Below are positions 17,886-26,882 of a DNA stretch of 64,000 bases, one piece after another. The stretch spans positions 2,108,001-2,172,000 of the forward strand of contig NZ_CP008896.1 of the NCBI RefSeq assembly GCF_000730425.1, written 5' to 3'. Every line of letters starts with the position of its first letter. Position 1 is the first letter of the stretch. A model generated the notes under the pieces. The model was given only the letters and a program-made list of their open reading frames with translations. It had not been told where the DNA came from and made no database searches. The position numbers and the translations under genes are program-made. The stretch is from Pseudomonas fluorescens (lineage in GTDB: Bacteria > Pseudomonadota > Gammaproteobacteria > Pseudomonadales > Pseudomonadaceae).

Positions 17886-19277
17886 TCAGGGGCGGGCCCG
17901 GCTCAGGTCGTGCGGGTGGTCATCCGGGTCGGGGTGTTCCGACGGCTCGGACGCGGGCTGAGGCTCCAACTCAGGCTCAAGCTCAGGCTCTGCGTCAGGC
18001 GCAGGCTCTGGTGCGGCGGTTTGCATCTGGTCCTGGACCACCTGCCCATCCACACGCGGGTCAAGGGCTGCCACCAATGGAGAGCTGGACATGCTATCGG
18101 GCATCGCCACGTGATGCAGTGGTGCGTCATCCACCTGATGCAGGTTGGTCACAGCCTTGGGTCGAATGCGCCAGACGAGGATCAATGCGCACAGGCTGAA
18201 GAACGCATAGAGCATCTGGCTGCCAAACAGCTTCATCACCACACCCGCCAGCAAAGGCCCGATACTCGCCCCCACCCCGTAAGTCACCAGCAACATCGCC
18301 GTGAGCGATACCCGGCGATCCCCCTCAACATGGTCGTTGGAAAACGCCACGGCCAATGGGTAGAGGCAAAACTGCACCAGCGAGCACAGGAAACCGGCCA
18401 CAAATAGCACTTCCAGCGGCACCTGGGTCATGATTGCCAGCGGCAATGCCGCCACGGCCAGACACAGAGCGAAACAGCGAATCAACAACGCACGATCATA
18501 GCGATCCGATAGCCAGCCCAGCGGCCATTGCACCAACAGGCCGGCAAAAATGCAGCTCCCCATGAACAGACCGACCTGCTCGGTGCTCAGCCCCTGTTGC
18601 GCCGCATAAAGTGGCGCCAGGCCGTAGAAAGAGCCGACGATCAGGCCAGCCCCCAACACCGTACTCAGGGACTGCGGCACACGCTTGATAAAGAAGCGCG
18701 GCTCCATCGGCGCAGGATGCAAAGGTGCGGGGTGAATGCGCCGGGTCATGGCGACCGGCACCAGGCACAGGGCAAAACACAACGCCACCAGCATCAGCAG
18801 CTCAAGCCCCAATTGGGGGTGCATGACCAGAATCAACTGGCCCAGCACCAACCCCAGGTAGGACGCGATCATATAACCGCTGAACACCACACCCCGCTGC
18901 CTGGCATCCGCCTGCTCGTTGAGCCAGCTCTCGATGACCATGTACTGGCACATCATGCCCAGGCCGACAATTATCCGCAGTACGATCCAGGCCGGTAGCC
19001 AATCCACCAGACCATGGCCCAGCACGGCGGCACCGACAATCCCGGCACAGGTGGCGTAGGCCCGGATATGACCGACCCGGGCGATCAGGCGGTGCCCTAT
19101 CTTGCCACCCAGCACCAGGCCAAAATAGTTGGCCGCCATCAGCGCACCGACCCACAGGCTGTCGACGTTATCAGCCGCCAAGCGCAGGGCCAGGTAAGTA
19201 CTGAGCAGGCCGGAGCCGATCAGCATCATCAAGGAGGCAAAATAAAGGGCTCGAAAAGATTTCCAGATCTGGCGCAT
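17886..19277 (-). CDS. MFS transporter with acidic Pro/Glu C-terminal tail
   Basis: The product is 463 aa with about 12 hydrophobic helices; GGKIGHRLIARVG is the loop 2-3 signature and GWLSDRYDRALLI the mirror motif in the second half. It resembles YcaD-type MFS members of unknown substrate. After the last helix a cytoplasmic tail of about 80 residues ends in Pro/Glu dipeptide repeats (PELEPELEPQP). It is convergent with flgZ. It is the last core gene before island 1. Confidence 0.9.
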   Translation of the reverse strand: MRQIWKSFRALYFASLMMLIGSGLLSTYLALRLAADNVDSLWVGALMAANYFGLVLGGKIGHRLIARVGHIRAYATCAGIVGAAVLGHGLVDWLPAWIVLRIIVGLGMMCQYMVIESWLNEQADARQRGVVFSGYMIASYLGLVLGQLILVMHPQLGLELLMLVALCFALCLVPVAMTRRIHPAPLHPAPMEPRFFIKRVPQSLSTVLGAGLIVGSFYGLAPLYAAQQGLSTEQVGLFMGSCIFAGLLVQWPLGWLSDRYDRALLIRCFALCLAVAALPLAIMTQVPLEVLFVAGFLCSLVQFCLYPLAVAFSNDHVEGDRRVSLTAMLLVTYGVGASIGPLLAGVVMKLFGSQMLYAFFSLCALILVWRIRPKAVTNLHQVDDAPLHHVAMPDSMSSSPLVAALDPRVDGQVVQDQMQTAAPEPAPDAEPELEPELEPQPASEPSEHPDPDDHPHDLSRARP

Positions 19278-19588
19278 CGGCGGTCCGAGCGGCTCCTTGC
19301 AGTGGGTGTCAGGCTATTCACACTAGCCTGAAGACGAAGCGTCGTTAAGCCCAGCTACCCAACTACACAGGTACCCAGGGACATTTAGATCCGGCACGCA
19401 GCACAACCTCGGGATTGCCGAAGCATGCAGCCTTCGATGAACTCGACACCCAACAGTTCCTTCGCTGTTGAGCTTTGTGTCAGACGCACCCTGACAGCGG
19501 GCGAGGTACACAGTCTTGACAATATATCTCGCCAACCAGCCCAAAGGCACTGGCCAAACGGCCAAGAAAACCTCCCCCCATAAAAAAA

Positions 19589-19620
19589 CCCCGCCAGAGC
19601 GATCTGGTCGGGGCTTTTTA
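19589..19620 (+). terminator. intrinsic terminator next to the tRNA-Arg remnant
   Basis: CCCCG-CCAGA pairs with TCTGG-CGGGG (one bulge), followed by CTTTTTA, with an A-run upstream. It lies in the tail of a 380-bp stretch (19278-19655) in which no gene is seen. It can terminate transcripts from either side. Confidence 0.75.
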
Positions 19621-19655
19621 CGTCATGGCCGGGCATGGGGCGGCGAGACTGCAGA

Positions 19656-19709
19656 TGGTGTCCCAGGGCCGGTTCGAACGGCCAACCTTCCCCTTAGGAG
19701 GCAGATGCT
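19656..19709 (-). other. att site 1: 3' part of a tRNA-Arg(CCT) gene, left boundary of island 1
   Basis: On the minus strand GCATCTGCCTCCTAAGG, then a T-arm with GTTCGAA and GGGACACCA at the end, give the anticodon loop (CTCCTAA), variable region, T-arm and acceptor 3' strand. The D-arm and 5' acceptor strand are missing, so it is a displaced 3' end as left by tRNA-targeting integrases. A matching copy lies at 53442-53483. Confidence 0.88.
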
Positions 19710-19854
19710 TTGGTGAGTCAGCTTGATTCTGTTCGCTTCCTGAAACTCCACAAATCTCTGTTATTAAAGGGTCTATCTATTCTACTCGTGTCGTGAGGTT
19801 TCTCCTTGTAGCGTTCTGCATCATGGGAAGTGGGGACCGAAGTGGGGACTAGAA

Positions 19855-19977
19855 TTGGCCACGAATACTGCTGGCAAAAGCGTGAACGATCAAAAGCTCG
19901 AGGGCATGCCGCCAGCATCCAAACCGCCTCGCACAGTCATCCGGGCGCCCTGTTCACGGTTCAGACGACCAGCGTAA
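19855..19977 (+). pseudogene. remnant of a tyrosine integrase N-terminus (island 1)
   Basis: The TTG start and about 23 codons (LATNTAGKSVNDQKLEGMPP) are nearly identical to the start of the intact integrase at 54813. Homology also extends upstream over about 150 bases to the att site. After ASK the sequence diverges and stops at 19977. The island therefore lacks its own working integrase. Confidence 0.85.
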
Positions 19978-20080
19978 CACCGTGTGCGCTGATCACCGAC
20001 CTGCAGATATCCGGCCTCATTTCCATGCCGCTGCCTTTCGTGGTGTCGAACGCATTGAAGATCTGCTCGTGCTCTTGACG
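19961..20080 (-). pseudogene. remnant of a histidine kinase ATPase domain
   Basis: The minus-strand frame reads EQIFNAFDTTKGSGM followed by DICRSVISAHG, which aligns with the G-box region of histidine kinases (IFEPFFTTK...GLAICRSIIEAHG). The glycine-rich loop is degraded, and a stop lies in frame at the 5' end. It is a fragment of about 38 codons with no start. Confidence 0.7.
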
Positions 20081-20185
20081 TCAGCTCAAAAAGGCTAGAG
20101 AGGGTGTTCACTTCAAAATTAGGTGGACACCTTCGCCCCATTCGTTGCGATCAGGAGGGTGTGAGGGCTGGACGGTTACCCAGCT

Positions 20186-20219
20186 TTAACCCCCACATAA
20201 ATAGACCGGTATGCGGGGG
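20186..20219 (-). terminator. probable terminator of the LTA-synthase-like gene
   Basis: On the minus strand CCCCCGCAT and ATGTGGGGG form a 9-bp stem (one G-T pair) with a 12-base loop, 17 bases past the stop. The T-run is weak. Confidence 0.55.
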
Positions 20220-20235
20220 CGATTAGTGTCGGGAG

Positions 20236-22173
20236 CTATTGCTTGGTGATGTTTTCACTGCCGGGCCAATTCAACAATCCATGGGTGAAACCATAACTCG
20301 CGGCCTGGTAGTAGGTAATCGCACGTGAGACAAGAGGGTCGTCGAGTTGAACCGTCACCTCATGGCTGGCACCCAGCGCGTCATCGTGGCGTCGCAACAT
20401 CGCTCGCGGGCTGAGAATCGCCAGATCTTTACCATCGAACAGGCCAAGGTGTTGGTAATTGCCTACCAAAACGCGGGGCGGCAAGGTGGAAGGCAGAAGC
20501 AAATTGCGACCAAAGAATGTCGATTCGTAATTGAGATTCAACAGGCCAAGCAGGGTTGGAGCCAGGTCGATCTGACTCGCTAGCTGGCCTTCTTCACGTG
20601 CCGGAATGAGCTTGGGCGCATAGATGAACAAAGGGATCTGGTAGTTGCGAATCGGAAGGTCTTCCTTGCCCGCGCTGCCAGCGGTGTGGTCAGCGACAAA
20701 GACGAAGATAGTGTCGTCGAACCAGGCTTTCTTTCGGGCTGCTTCAAGAAACCTGCCGATTGCATAGTCGGTATATTTCACAGCGCCGTCACGTCCGTCA
20801 CCGGATGCAATGTCAATCCTGCCTTCAGGGTAAGTGTATGGACGATGGTTGGAGGTGGTCATCAGTTGCAGCAGGAAAGGTGTCTGTTTGGCAAAATTCT
20901 GGTCTGCCAGCTTCAGCGTTTGCTGGTAAAGATCTTCATCAGCCATACCCCAGGCATTTTTGAACTGGATCTCAGCTTCATCGACACTGCTTTGATCGAC
21001 GACCCGATAACCATTTCCGCTGAAGAACGCATTCATGTTGTCAAAGTAGCCACGGCCGCCATACACAAAAACGCTGTCGTAACCGACGTGATTCAGCTGT
21101 TGGCCCAAGCTGGCGAAACCACTTTCACGGCCAACCCGTTTGACAATAGAGCGTCCCGGCGTCGGCGGTATAGACAACGTAATGGCTTCCAGGCCGCGGT
21201 CCGTCCTGGTGCCAGTGGCATAGAAGTTGTTGAAGTACAGGCTCTCTTTACGCAGTTGGTCGAGGTTGGGCGTCAGGTTACCGACGCCCCCATTGCTGCC
21301 CATGTACTTGGCGCTGAAGCTTTCGATTGTCACCAAAATAATATTATGTCGCTGGGTCTTATCGTTCTGGGTCACGATTCGACGGACATCGAGCGAATCC
21401 TTACCGATGAACCGCACATCGCCTTCCGCCAACTCTTGGTGGATGTTCTTGCCAAACGCGTCATTGGGCAACGTGCCGTAGAACTTATCGTAATCCAGCT
21501 CGTTATTGCGAAATGCGGCAAAGAACTGGTAGGGACCATTGCTGGCCAGCTCATGCTGATAGGTGTTGCCCCCCTTACCACGTGGAGTGTCTTGGTCAAC
21601 GACCAACAGAACGACAGCACTCAGAGCGAAAATCACTGCGATACTCAGCAGGCGTTGGCGCCAGGACGGCAACGGCGCACCAATCACCCGCTGTAGAGGT
21701 TTGTGCAGAGCAATGCAAATGACAACCGCGATCACCGCCAGCCCGCTAAGCAATTTGCCAATTGGGTAGGACTCCAGGATGTTGTTCAACACCTCGTCGG
21801 AGTACACCAGATAATCCACGGCAATAAAATTGAAGCGTACGCCGAACTCGTCCCAGAACAGCCATTCAGCCACCGCAGTAAATAACATGGCGAAAACGCT
21901 GAGCGTCAGTAGCCCCTGCAAAAACCAGAGGTGACCGCGTAAACGCCACAGCGACGGCGGGCACAGCAGCAGATAAAGGCTCATCGGCGTTGCGGCGTAC
22001 AGTAAAAAGCTCAGGTCGTATAAGACGCCGATGCCAAAGATCGACGCAAATGCAGTGCCCGACTCTGAAAGATGAGTAGCGAGTAACACTAGGCGGGTGA
22101 GGAAAAAAATCACTAGCCACAGGCTTGTGATTATCAGTAGGAAACGCAGAGGGGCTGAAGCGGGCAAACGCAT
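20236..22173 (-). CDS. LTA synthase family protein (membrane phosphoglycerol-transferase/sulfatase fold)
   Basis: The product is 645 aa from the ATG at 22173 (AGGAG upstream). Five N-terminal membrane helices (residues about 10-215) are followed by an extracytoplasmic alkaline-phosphatase/sulfatase-fold domain. ILVTIESFSAKYMG holds the metal-ligand Glu and TGTRTDRGLEAI the nucleophile Thr. YGGRGYFDNMNAFF, TTSNHRPYTYP and FVADHTAG supply further conserved motifs. Family members transfer phosphoglycerol or phosphoethanolamine to envelope glycans or lipids; the substrate here is unknown. It lies next to GT39 transferases and in the same island as arn, which suggests surface modification. Confidence 0.9.
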   Translation of the reverse strand: MRLPASAPLRFLLIITSLWLVIFFLTRLVLLATHLSESGTAFASIFGIGVLYDLSFLLYAATPMSLYLLLCPPSLWRLRGHLWFLQGLLTLSVFAMLFTAVAEWLFWDEFGVRFNFIAVDYLVYSDEVLNNILESYPIGKLLSGLAVIAVVICIALHKPLQRVIGAPLPSWRQRLLSIAVIFALSAVVLLVVDQDTPRGKGGNTYQHELASNGPYQFFAAFRNNELDYDKFYGTLPNDAFGKNIHQELAEGDVRFIGKDSLDVRRIVTQNDKTQRHNIILVTIESFSAKYMGSNGGVGNLTPNLDQLRKESLYFNNFYATGTRTDRGLEAITLSIPPTPGRSIVKRVGRESGFASLGQQLNHVGYDSVFVYGGRGYFDNMNAFFSGNGYRVVDQSSVDEAEIQFKNAWGMADEDLYQQTLKLADQNFAKQTPFLLQLMTTSNHRPYTYPEGRIDIASGDGRDGAVKYTDYAIGRFLEAARKKAWFDDTIFVFVADHTAGSAGKEDLPIRNYQIPLFIYAPKLIPAREEGQLASQIDLAPTLLGLLNLNYESTFFGRNLLLPSTLPPRVLVGNYQHLGLFDGKDLAILSPRAMLRRHDDALGASHEVTVQLDDPLVSRAITYYQAASYGFTHGLLNWPGSENITKQ

Positions 22174-22424
22174 TAAAAAACTCCTTGTTGTGCTCCCCTC
22201 CAGATTGCAAATTGCTGTGCCGATTGGCCGACAAGTCATAAGCACTGAGACATTCTTGTCTTCGAACTCACTGAATTACGACTCATTTGGAGGGGAAGTA
22301 AATCTATCCGACGAATTAGCAAAATTTCGTCAAAGCAATGAAGAGTACAGGTTATTGAAAAGGTTAGGCTGCAAGCGTTCGGCAAGCCCAACCTCCAGTC
22401 ATGCAGAGCTTCAATGACGCAGTT

Positions 22425-23906
22425 TCAAGGTTTGATCTGGCCTTGATTGGCGCACAAAGAGCCCAGCCCGAGCAGCAGGGCCGAACGCTTGGGTCTCAGG
22501 TACGACTCGATCCGCGTCAGGGTGCAAGGCGCCAAGGCTTGCAATGCCGCAGGAAGCGGTTCCCGGACAAACAGCAGGCCCGGCGTATGGGCTACGCTGC
22601 TGGCTTCCAACTCGGTGATCGAACTGACGGGCCGACCCATGTAATAGACCAGGCGAATGTCCGCAGCTCCCAAGCTATAGGCCGGGAAGTTTGGGTACGC
22701 GTCGGTGGCGGCCTTTATCTGCGGAAATCCGTCGATCCGATGGGCGAACACCCGCCCTTCAAGGCCCAGGTAGAACAGCGTGTATCCCGCCAGTACCACG
22801 GCCGGAACAACGCGCAGACTCCAGCGCCACCAAGGGTGCCGGGCCTCGGTCAGCAGTTGGCTCCAGTGCCAGGCCAACAAAAGGGCGATGGCCGGGTAAA
22901 CAGGCAACAAGTACTTGGCGTGCTTTTCGGTGAACAGCGAGAAGACCAGCAGCGGCACCAGAATGCAGCACAGCAACAGGGTCAACTGCGGGCTCAGACG
23001 GATGGCGTGCCAGAGTTGCCGCGGCCGCACCAGTAATATCAGCCAGAAGGGAAAGAAATCCCCACCCAAATACAACAGATAGGCATACCAGGCTTCTGCA
23101 CCCTGGCCATTGATTTTCTTGACGATGTCTTCGTTGATGATGGCCGACCAGACTCCCCAGCCCTCCTGCATGGACACCGCCAGATACCAGGAAATCCCGA
23201 TCAGCACCGCAAGCATCCAGCCCCGGCTGTCACACAGAAAAGCTCGGGCCAGGCGATCGCGGCTGATCAACGCATAGACCAGTATCGGTGCGGTCACCCA
23301 CAACAGGCAGACCGGTCCCTTGGTCAGCAAGGCACAGCCGAGCAGCCCGTAACTGAGCCAGACCCAACTGCGACCACCTTGCGCGAACAGAAAGCGCCAT
23401 GCACAAAACAGTGCCAGCAGACACAGGCCGGTCAAAGGCATTTCTATTTCTGCACGGCGGGCAAACAGGCTGAACCCGGCATTCGCCGCCAGGAACATCA
23501 CAGCCAGCAGCGCCACTTGTCGCCCGGCGAATGCACGAGCCTGGCGATACAAGGTCAGACAACATACCGTCGCAAACAGCGCCGAAGGCAGGCGCACGCT
23601 CCATTCGGAGATGCTGCCCGACAGTGACATGCTGACCAGGGCCAGCCAATAGAACAGCGGCGGTTTGGACAGGTACAGCTCGCCGTTCATGTACGGCAAC
23701 AGCCATTGGGCAGACTCGTACATTTCCCGTGTCGTCACCGCGCGCCGGGCTTCATTGACGCTCAGAAACGGCAGACTCCCCAGTCCCCAGTAAAACAGCA
23801 GCAGGAGCAACACCGCCACGCCCAGGGTTGGCCAGTCCAGCGCACGCCGCGCGGCTTGCATCCGCCGAAATACCTCGCCTTCTGTACTCATACGCGCCTC
23901 ACTCAT
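22425..23906 (-). CDS. GT39 (ArnT/PMT-like) membrane glycosyltransferase
   Basis: The product is 493 aa with about 12 membrane helices. The first periplasmic loop has LSVNEARRAVTTREM and LSKPPLFYW, the ArnT-like signature, with Glu where many members carry Asp-Glu. Such enzymes move a sugar from an undecaprenyl-phosphate carrier to lipid A or protein in the periplasm. The acceptor is unknown. It is not co-directional-tight with its neighbours (252- and 187-base gaps), so it may be a separate unit. Confidence 0.88.
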   Translation of the reverse strand: MSEARMSTEGEVFRRMQAARRALDWPTLGVAVLLLLLFYWGLGSLPFLSVNEARRAVTTREMYESAQWLLPYMNGELYLSKPPLFYWLALVSMSLSGSISEWSVRLPSALFATVCCLTLYRQARAFAGRQVALLAVMFLAANAGFSLFARRAEIEMPLTGLCLLALFCAWRFLFAQGGRSWVWLSYGLLGCALLTKGPVCLLWVTAPILVYALISRDRLARAFLCDSRGWMLAVLIGISWYLAVSMQEGWGVWSAIINEDIVKKINGQGAEAWYAYLLYLGGDFFPFWLILLVRPRQLWHAIRLSPQLTLLLCCILVPLLVFSLFTEKHAKYLLPVYPAIALLLAWHWSQLLTEARHPWWRWSLRVVPAVVLAGYTLFYLGLEGRVFAHRIDGFPQIKAATDAYPNFPAYSLGAADIRLVYYMGRPVSSITELEASSVAHTPGLLFVREPLPAALQALAPCTLTRIESYLRPKRSALLLGLGSLCANQGQIKP

Positions 23907-24092
23907 CCCAAAGATGCACGAAAATGCGTGAGTCTGCTCAACGGGTCAGCTCATCGTGTTTTCGTGAAAATAACAACGTATTGCGCCTTCAAGTCCGTCC
24001 CCGCGAGTTTTATTGGAGGGATAGTCGGGCGCTATAGCCACCCGGGATTTGCTCTTTGGGGGAAACTGAAGAGCTCATCCGGGGAAGCGACT

Positions 24093-25046
24093 TCAAGGTT
24101 TACGCATAAACGAATAGAACAAGTTCGGCTCCGCCACGACATACAAATGGCCTTGCGCATCCATGGTTACGCCTTCCGGATGCACGTTGGGCGAGAAAAA
24201 ATCCTTCACGCCTTCGAGCAGACTTTTGTAGCTGACAAAGCGGCCTTCTTTATCCAGCTCAATCAATAATTTGGATTGCTCGCTGAGTAAAACGAGATGG
24301 CCAGTGCCCGGATCGTAATAAGCGTCGGCGATGTCACGCCCGAAAAAGCTATGGTTCACCCATTCAGTTCGATCGATCAAGTTGATGGACAAGTTTCCAT
24401 TCAGGCTCTTCGACACTCCACCAATCTCATACAACTGTCGCGGGTCGCGCTCCTTGATCGCAAACAATCGGTCCCCTACAGGGTCATAGGTCACTCCTTC
24501 AAAGCCCTTATTGTTTGTGCTCAGGTTGACACCTACGGTGATGAACGGCTCTGCTCCCTTTCGAATAGTCGCGGACTTCTCGGGCAGTTGAATAAACGTC
24601 AGGCGCTGGTCACCCTCTTCAGAGACAACGACTCGACCATTGCCCATGTAGGCCAATCCTTCAGTATCGTCAAAGCCCTCAAGCGGATAACGCTCAAGTA
24701 CATTGCCGGCTCGGTCGAGAGCGACAATTTGCATGAGCCCGCCGTTGGTAATGGTCAGCAACCGGTCATGGTCGTAGTCGTAGGTGATCCCTGAGATGTC
24801 TTCTTCAATGCCCTCTATTGGCTTGGCCACTACATCAGGCACAAAGCCTGGCAGCCATAAGCCAGTCGCTTGACTGGCACTGCTCCAGGTTTGCAGTACA
24901 GAGTGGTAAAGCTGCTGGTGCCAGTAGAAACGGGAGGAATTCGTCCCAAACACTCCTAACAACAGAAACACAAAAATAAAAATGCGTAGACGATGTCGTC
25001 GCTGAGGTCTTCGCAACCCCAGAGCAGCACTCAATTCAATATTCAT
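24093..25046 (-). CDS. SdiA-regulated-domain (YjiK-like) protein
   Basis: The product is 317 aa from the ATG at 25046. One N-terminal membrane helix (IFIFVFLLLGVFG) anchors a periplasmic beta-propeller-like domain: IEEDISGITYDYDHDRLLTI, DDTEGLAYMGNGRVVVSEE, FEGVTYDPVGDRLFAIKE, DIADAYYDPGTGHLVLLSEQ and HPEGVTMDAQGHLYVVAEP. These repeating blades are the SdiA-regulated/YjiK pattern. No catalytic role is known. Its start lies 16 bases beyond the stop of the upstream GT39 gene, so it belongs to that operon. Confidence 0.85.
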   Translation of the reverse strand: MNIELSAALGLRRPQRRHRLRIFIFVFLLLGVFGTNSSRFYWHQQLYHSVLQTWSSASQATGLWLPGFVPDVVAKPIEGIEEDISGITYDYDHDRLLTITNGGLMQIVALDRAGNVLERYPLEGFDDTEGLAYMGNGRVVVSEEGDQRLTFIQLPEKSATIRKGAEPFITVGVNLSTNNKGFEGVTYDPVGDRLFAIKERDPRQLYEIGGVSKSLNGNLSINLIDRTEWVNHSFFGRDIADAYYDPGTGHLVLLSEQSKLLIELDKEGRFVSYKSLLEGVKDFFSPNVHPEGVTMDAQGHLYVVAEPNLFYSFMRKP

Positions 25047-25062
25047 AGAACAACTCCGCCCC

Positions 25063-26583
25063 TCACAGGGAACGCTTCCACACGAATGAGTAAACCTTGT
25101 CTGGCGCGGGAGACTGGCAACTATGGTTGTCCGCGTCCGCGCCAACCAGGAACCACTCAGCCCTTGAGGTATCGCCAACACTGCGAGCTTTTTGCAGGTC
25201 GTAACAACGTTCCAGATCGTGCGCGGGCACTAACGCATAGGCCTGCGGGTGGTTACGAAGCCAGAGGGCTGATTGCTCCAAAGCCCGGTGGTTCGCAAAG
25301 CCAAAATGCACAATAGGTTGCTGCGCGAACAACCAGTGTCCTTCACGCCAACCGACCAGCACCAACTCGGAGTTTCCAGTCAGTCGCGCCACTTCACGCA
25401 TGATCGTTTCGTGAGGGTTAATGCCTTCTTTTCGGGGCTCGATGAAGCCGCGCACGAACCACGCGCCCAACCACACCGCGGTCAATACAACAAATACCGT
25501 CCGCCCCCTCGGACGCTTGCTGAACCATCGGCGCAGCATCCAGGGAATAAGTGGCGCCACTAACAGAATCAGTGCGGGCAACGCAGGAAAGATATACAGC
25601 TTGCGTTTGCCGCTGCTCAGGCTAAAAAACAACAACACCAGTACCACCCAACCGAGTAGCACCAACACTCGACCGTCATGCTTGGCCAGTTGCTTACGCC
25701 AAGCTGGCACTAGCCATGGGAGCATGAAAAAAATCGGCACCCAGTACTTGGGAATAACCTGGACGAAGAAATACCAAAAAGGTTCGCGGTGTTCCCACGC
25801 ATTGGCGTAACGGCCAGCCGTTTGCTTCAGCAAGATTTCCTGAGCATAAGCCAGGCTATCGGAACTGCCCTGCAACACGATCACCACCAGAGGTCCCAGC
25901 CATACCGCAATGGCTGCCAACGCTACCAGCAGCCCCAGCCACCAGGCCCCCGCTTTGCCGGGAATGGGCACCACGCCTTTCCAACCTTTGCGCACCGCAT
26001 ACGCATAGGGGATCAGCATCAACACCGGCAGGAAGCCCACACCTTTGCTGATGATGCCAAACCCCATGGCTGCACAGGCAACGTAGTACCAGCGCCACGC
26101 CGGGCCGAGCAATAAATGCCTGCATAGACCGTAGATACCCAGAATTATCCAAAGAGCCAGAAAGCCATCAATCTGCCCCGTCCGTAAAATGCTGTAGGAC
26201 TGGTAGGTCGCGAGAAACAATATCGCTGCAATTACACCTACTCGCCGGCTCCACAAGCGACGGCCCAGGTCATACAAGCAGGCCGTAGTAACGGCACCTG
26301 CTAATAGCGCGGGCAAGTACAGGGCCACTTTTGGCAGGTGAGTAAGCTGCACGAACAGCGCCACAGCCCACATGAAAAGTGGAGGTTTGTCTGCGTAAAT
26401 TTCGCCAGCCCGATGGGGAATAAACCATGAACCGTTCTGCAGCATTTCCAGGGCTACGCCGAGAAAACGCTCTTCATCGACGTTCAACGGTTGGCGCCAG
26501 CCGAGACCCGCTCCCACCATGACCAACGTCAACACCACAAAAGCCAATAGCTCTAACCGCGAAGAAGATAGTCGTATCCGCAC
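25063..26583 (-). CDS. GT39 (ArnT-like) membrane glycosyltransferase
   Basis: The product is 506 aa with a GTG start at 26583 (AGGA 8 bases upstream). Multiple membrane helices; the first periplasmic loop has LNVDEERFLGVALEM and YADKPPLFMWAVAL, the DE and KPP motifs of the ArnT/PMT family. It likely transfers a polyprenyl-linked sugar to an envelope acceptor. It lies in a tight operon epimerase - GT2 - LABN - GT39 - YjiK-like, which gives a complete route: make sugar, load carrier, flip, transfer. Confidence 0.88.
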   Translation of the reverse strand: MRIRLSSSRLELLAFVVLTLVMVGAGLGWRQPLNVDEERFLGVALEMLQNGSWFIPHRAGEIYADKPPLFMWAVALFVQLTHLPKVALYLPALLAGAVTTACLYDLGRRLWSRRVGVIAAILFLATYQSYSILRTGQIDGFLALWIILGIYGLCRHLLLGPAWRWYYVACAAMGFGIISKGVGFLPVLMLIPYAYAVRKGWKGVVPIPGKAGAWWLGLLVALAAIAVWLGPLVVIVLQGSSDSLAYAQEILLKQTAGRYANAWEHREPFWYFFVQVIPKYWVPIFFMLPWLVPAWRKQLAKHDGRVLVLLGWVVLVLLFFSLSSGKRKLYIFPALPALILLVAPLIPWMLRRWFSKRPRGRTVFVVLTAVWLGAWFVRGFIEPRKEGINPHETIMREVARLTGNSELVLVGWREGHWLFAQQPIVHFGFANHRALEQSALWLRNHPQAYALVPAHDLERCYDLQKARSVGDTSRAEWFLVGADADNHSCQSPAPDKVYSFVWKRSL

Positions 26584-26587
26584 CGTC

Positions 26588-26881
26588 TCAGTCCTTTTTA
26601 TCCAGTTCGTGGCTTTCCTGCTCACGATGCTTGGCAATCAACTGCAAATTGCGCAGGTACACAATAAAACCGAAGGACTGGCCGACAATAAAAACCGGGT
26701 CTTCGCGGTAGATTGCATATGCCAATAGCAGCGCACTACCGACGATGCTCAGGTACCAGAATGCGACAGGGATCACGCTGCGTTTTTTGTATTCGCTGTA
26801 CAGCCACTGCAGAACAAACCGCCCGGTGAATGCCAACTGACCGACGAAGCCAATGGCCAACCACAAAGATTCTCTACCCAT
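26588..26881 (-). CDS. small LABN-domain membrane protein (lipid-A-disaccharide synthase N-terminal-like)
   Basis: The product is 97 aa. Three hydrophobic helices with GFVGQLAFTGRFVLQWLYSE, IPVAFWYLSIVGS and VGQSFGFIVYLRNL define the LABN domain. It lacks the LpxB catalytic part. From size, topology and position between GT2 and GT39 genes it may act like ArnE/ArnF as a carrier-lipid flippase or partner; this is inference. It is separated by 1 base from the GT2 gene. Confidence 0.85.
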   Translation of the reverse strand: MGRESLWLAIGFVGQLAFTGRFVLQWLYSEYKKRSVIPVAFWYLSIVGSALLLAYAIYREDPVFIVGQSFGFIVYLRNLQLIAKHREQESHELDKKD

Positions 26882-26882
26882 G

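Noticed and set aside
19656..19740. A complete tRNA-Arg gene
   Set aside because: No 5' acceptor strand pairing with GGGAC and no D-arm are present upstream on the minus strand.
20103..20131. GTGTTCACTT...AGGTGGACACC resembling the inverted repeat before tnpA in the IS66 element
   Set aside because: Similarity is limited to one short palindrome and no IS end or transposase fragment is seen, so no IS remnant is called.
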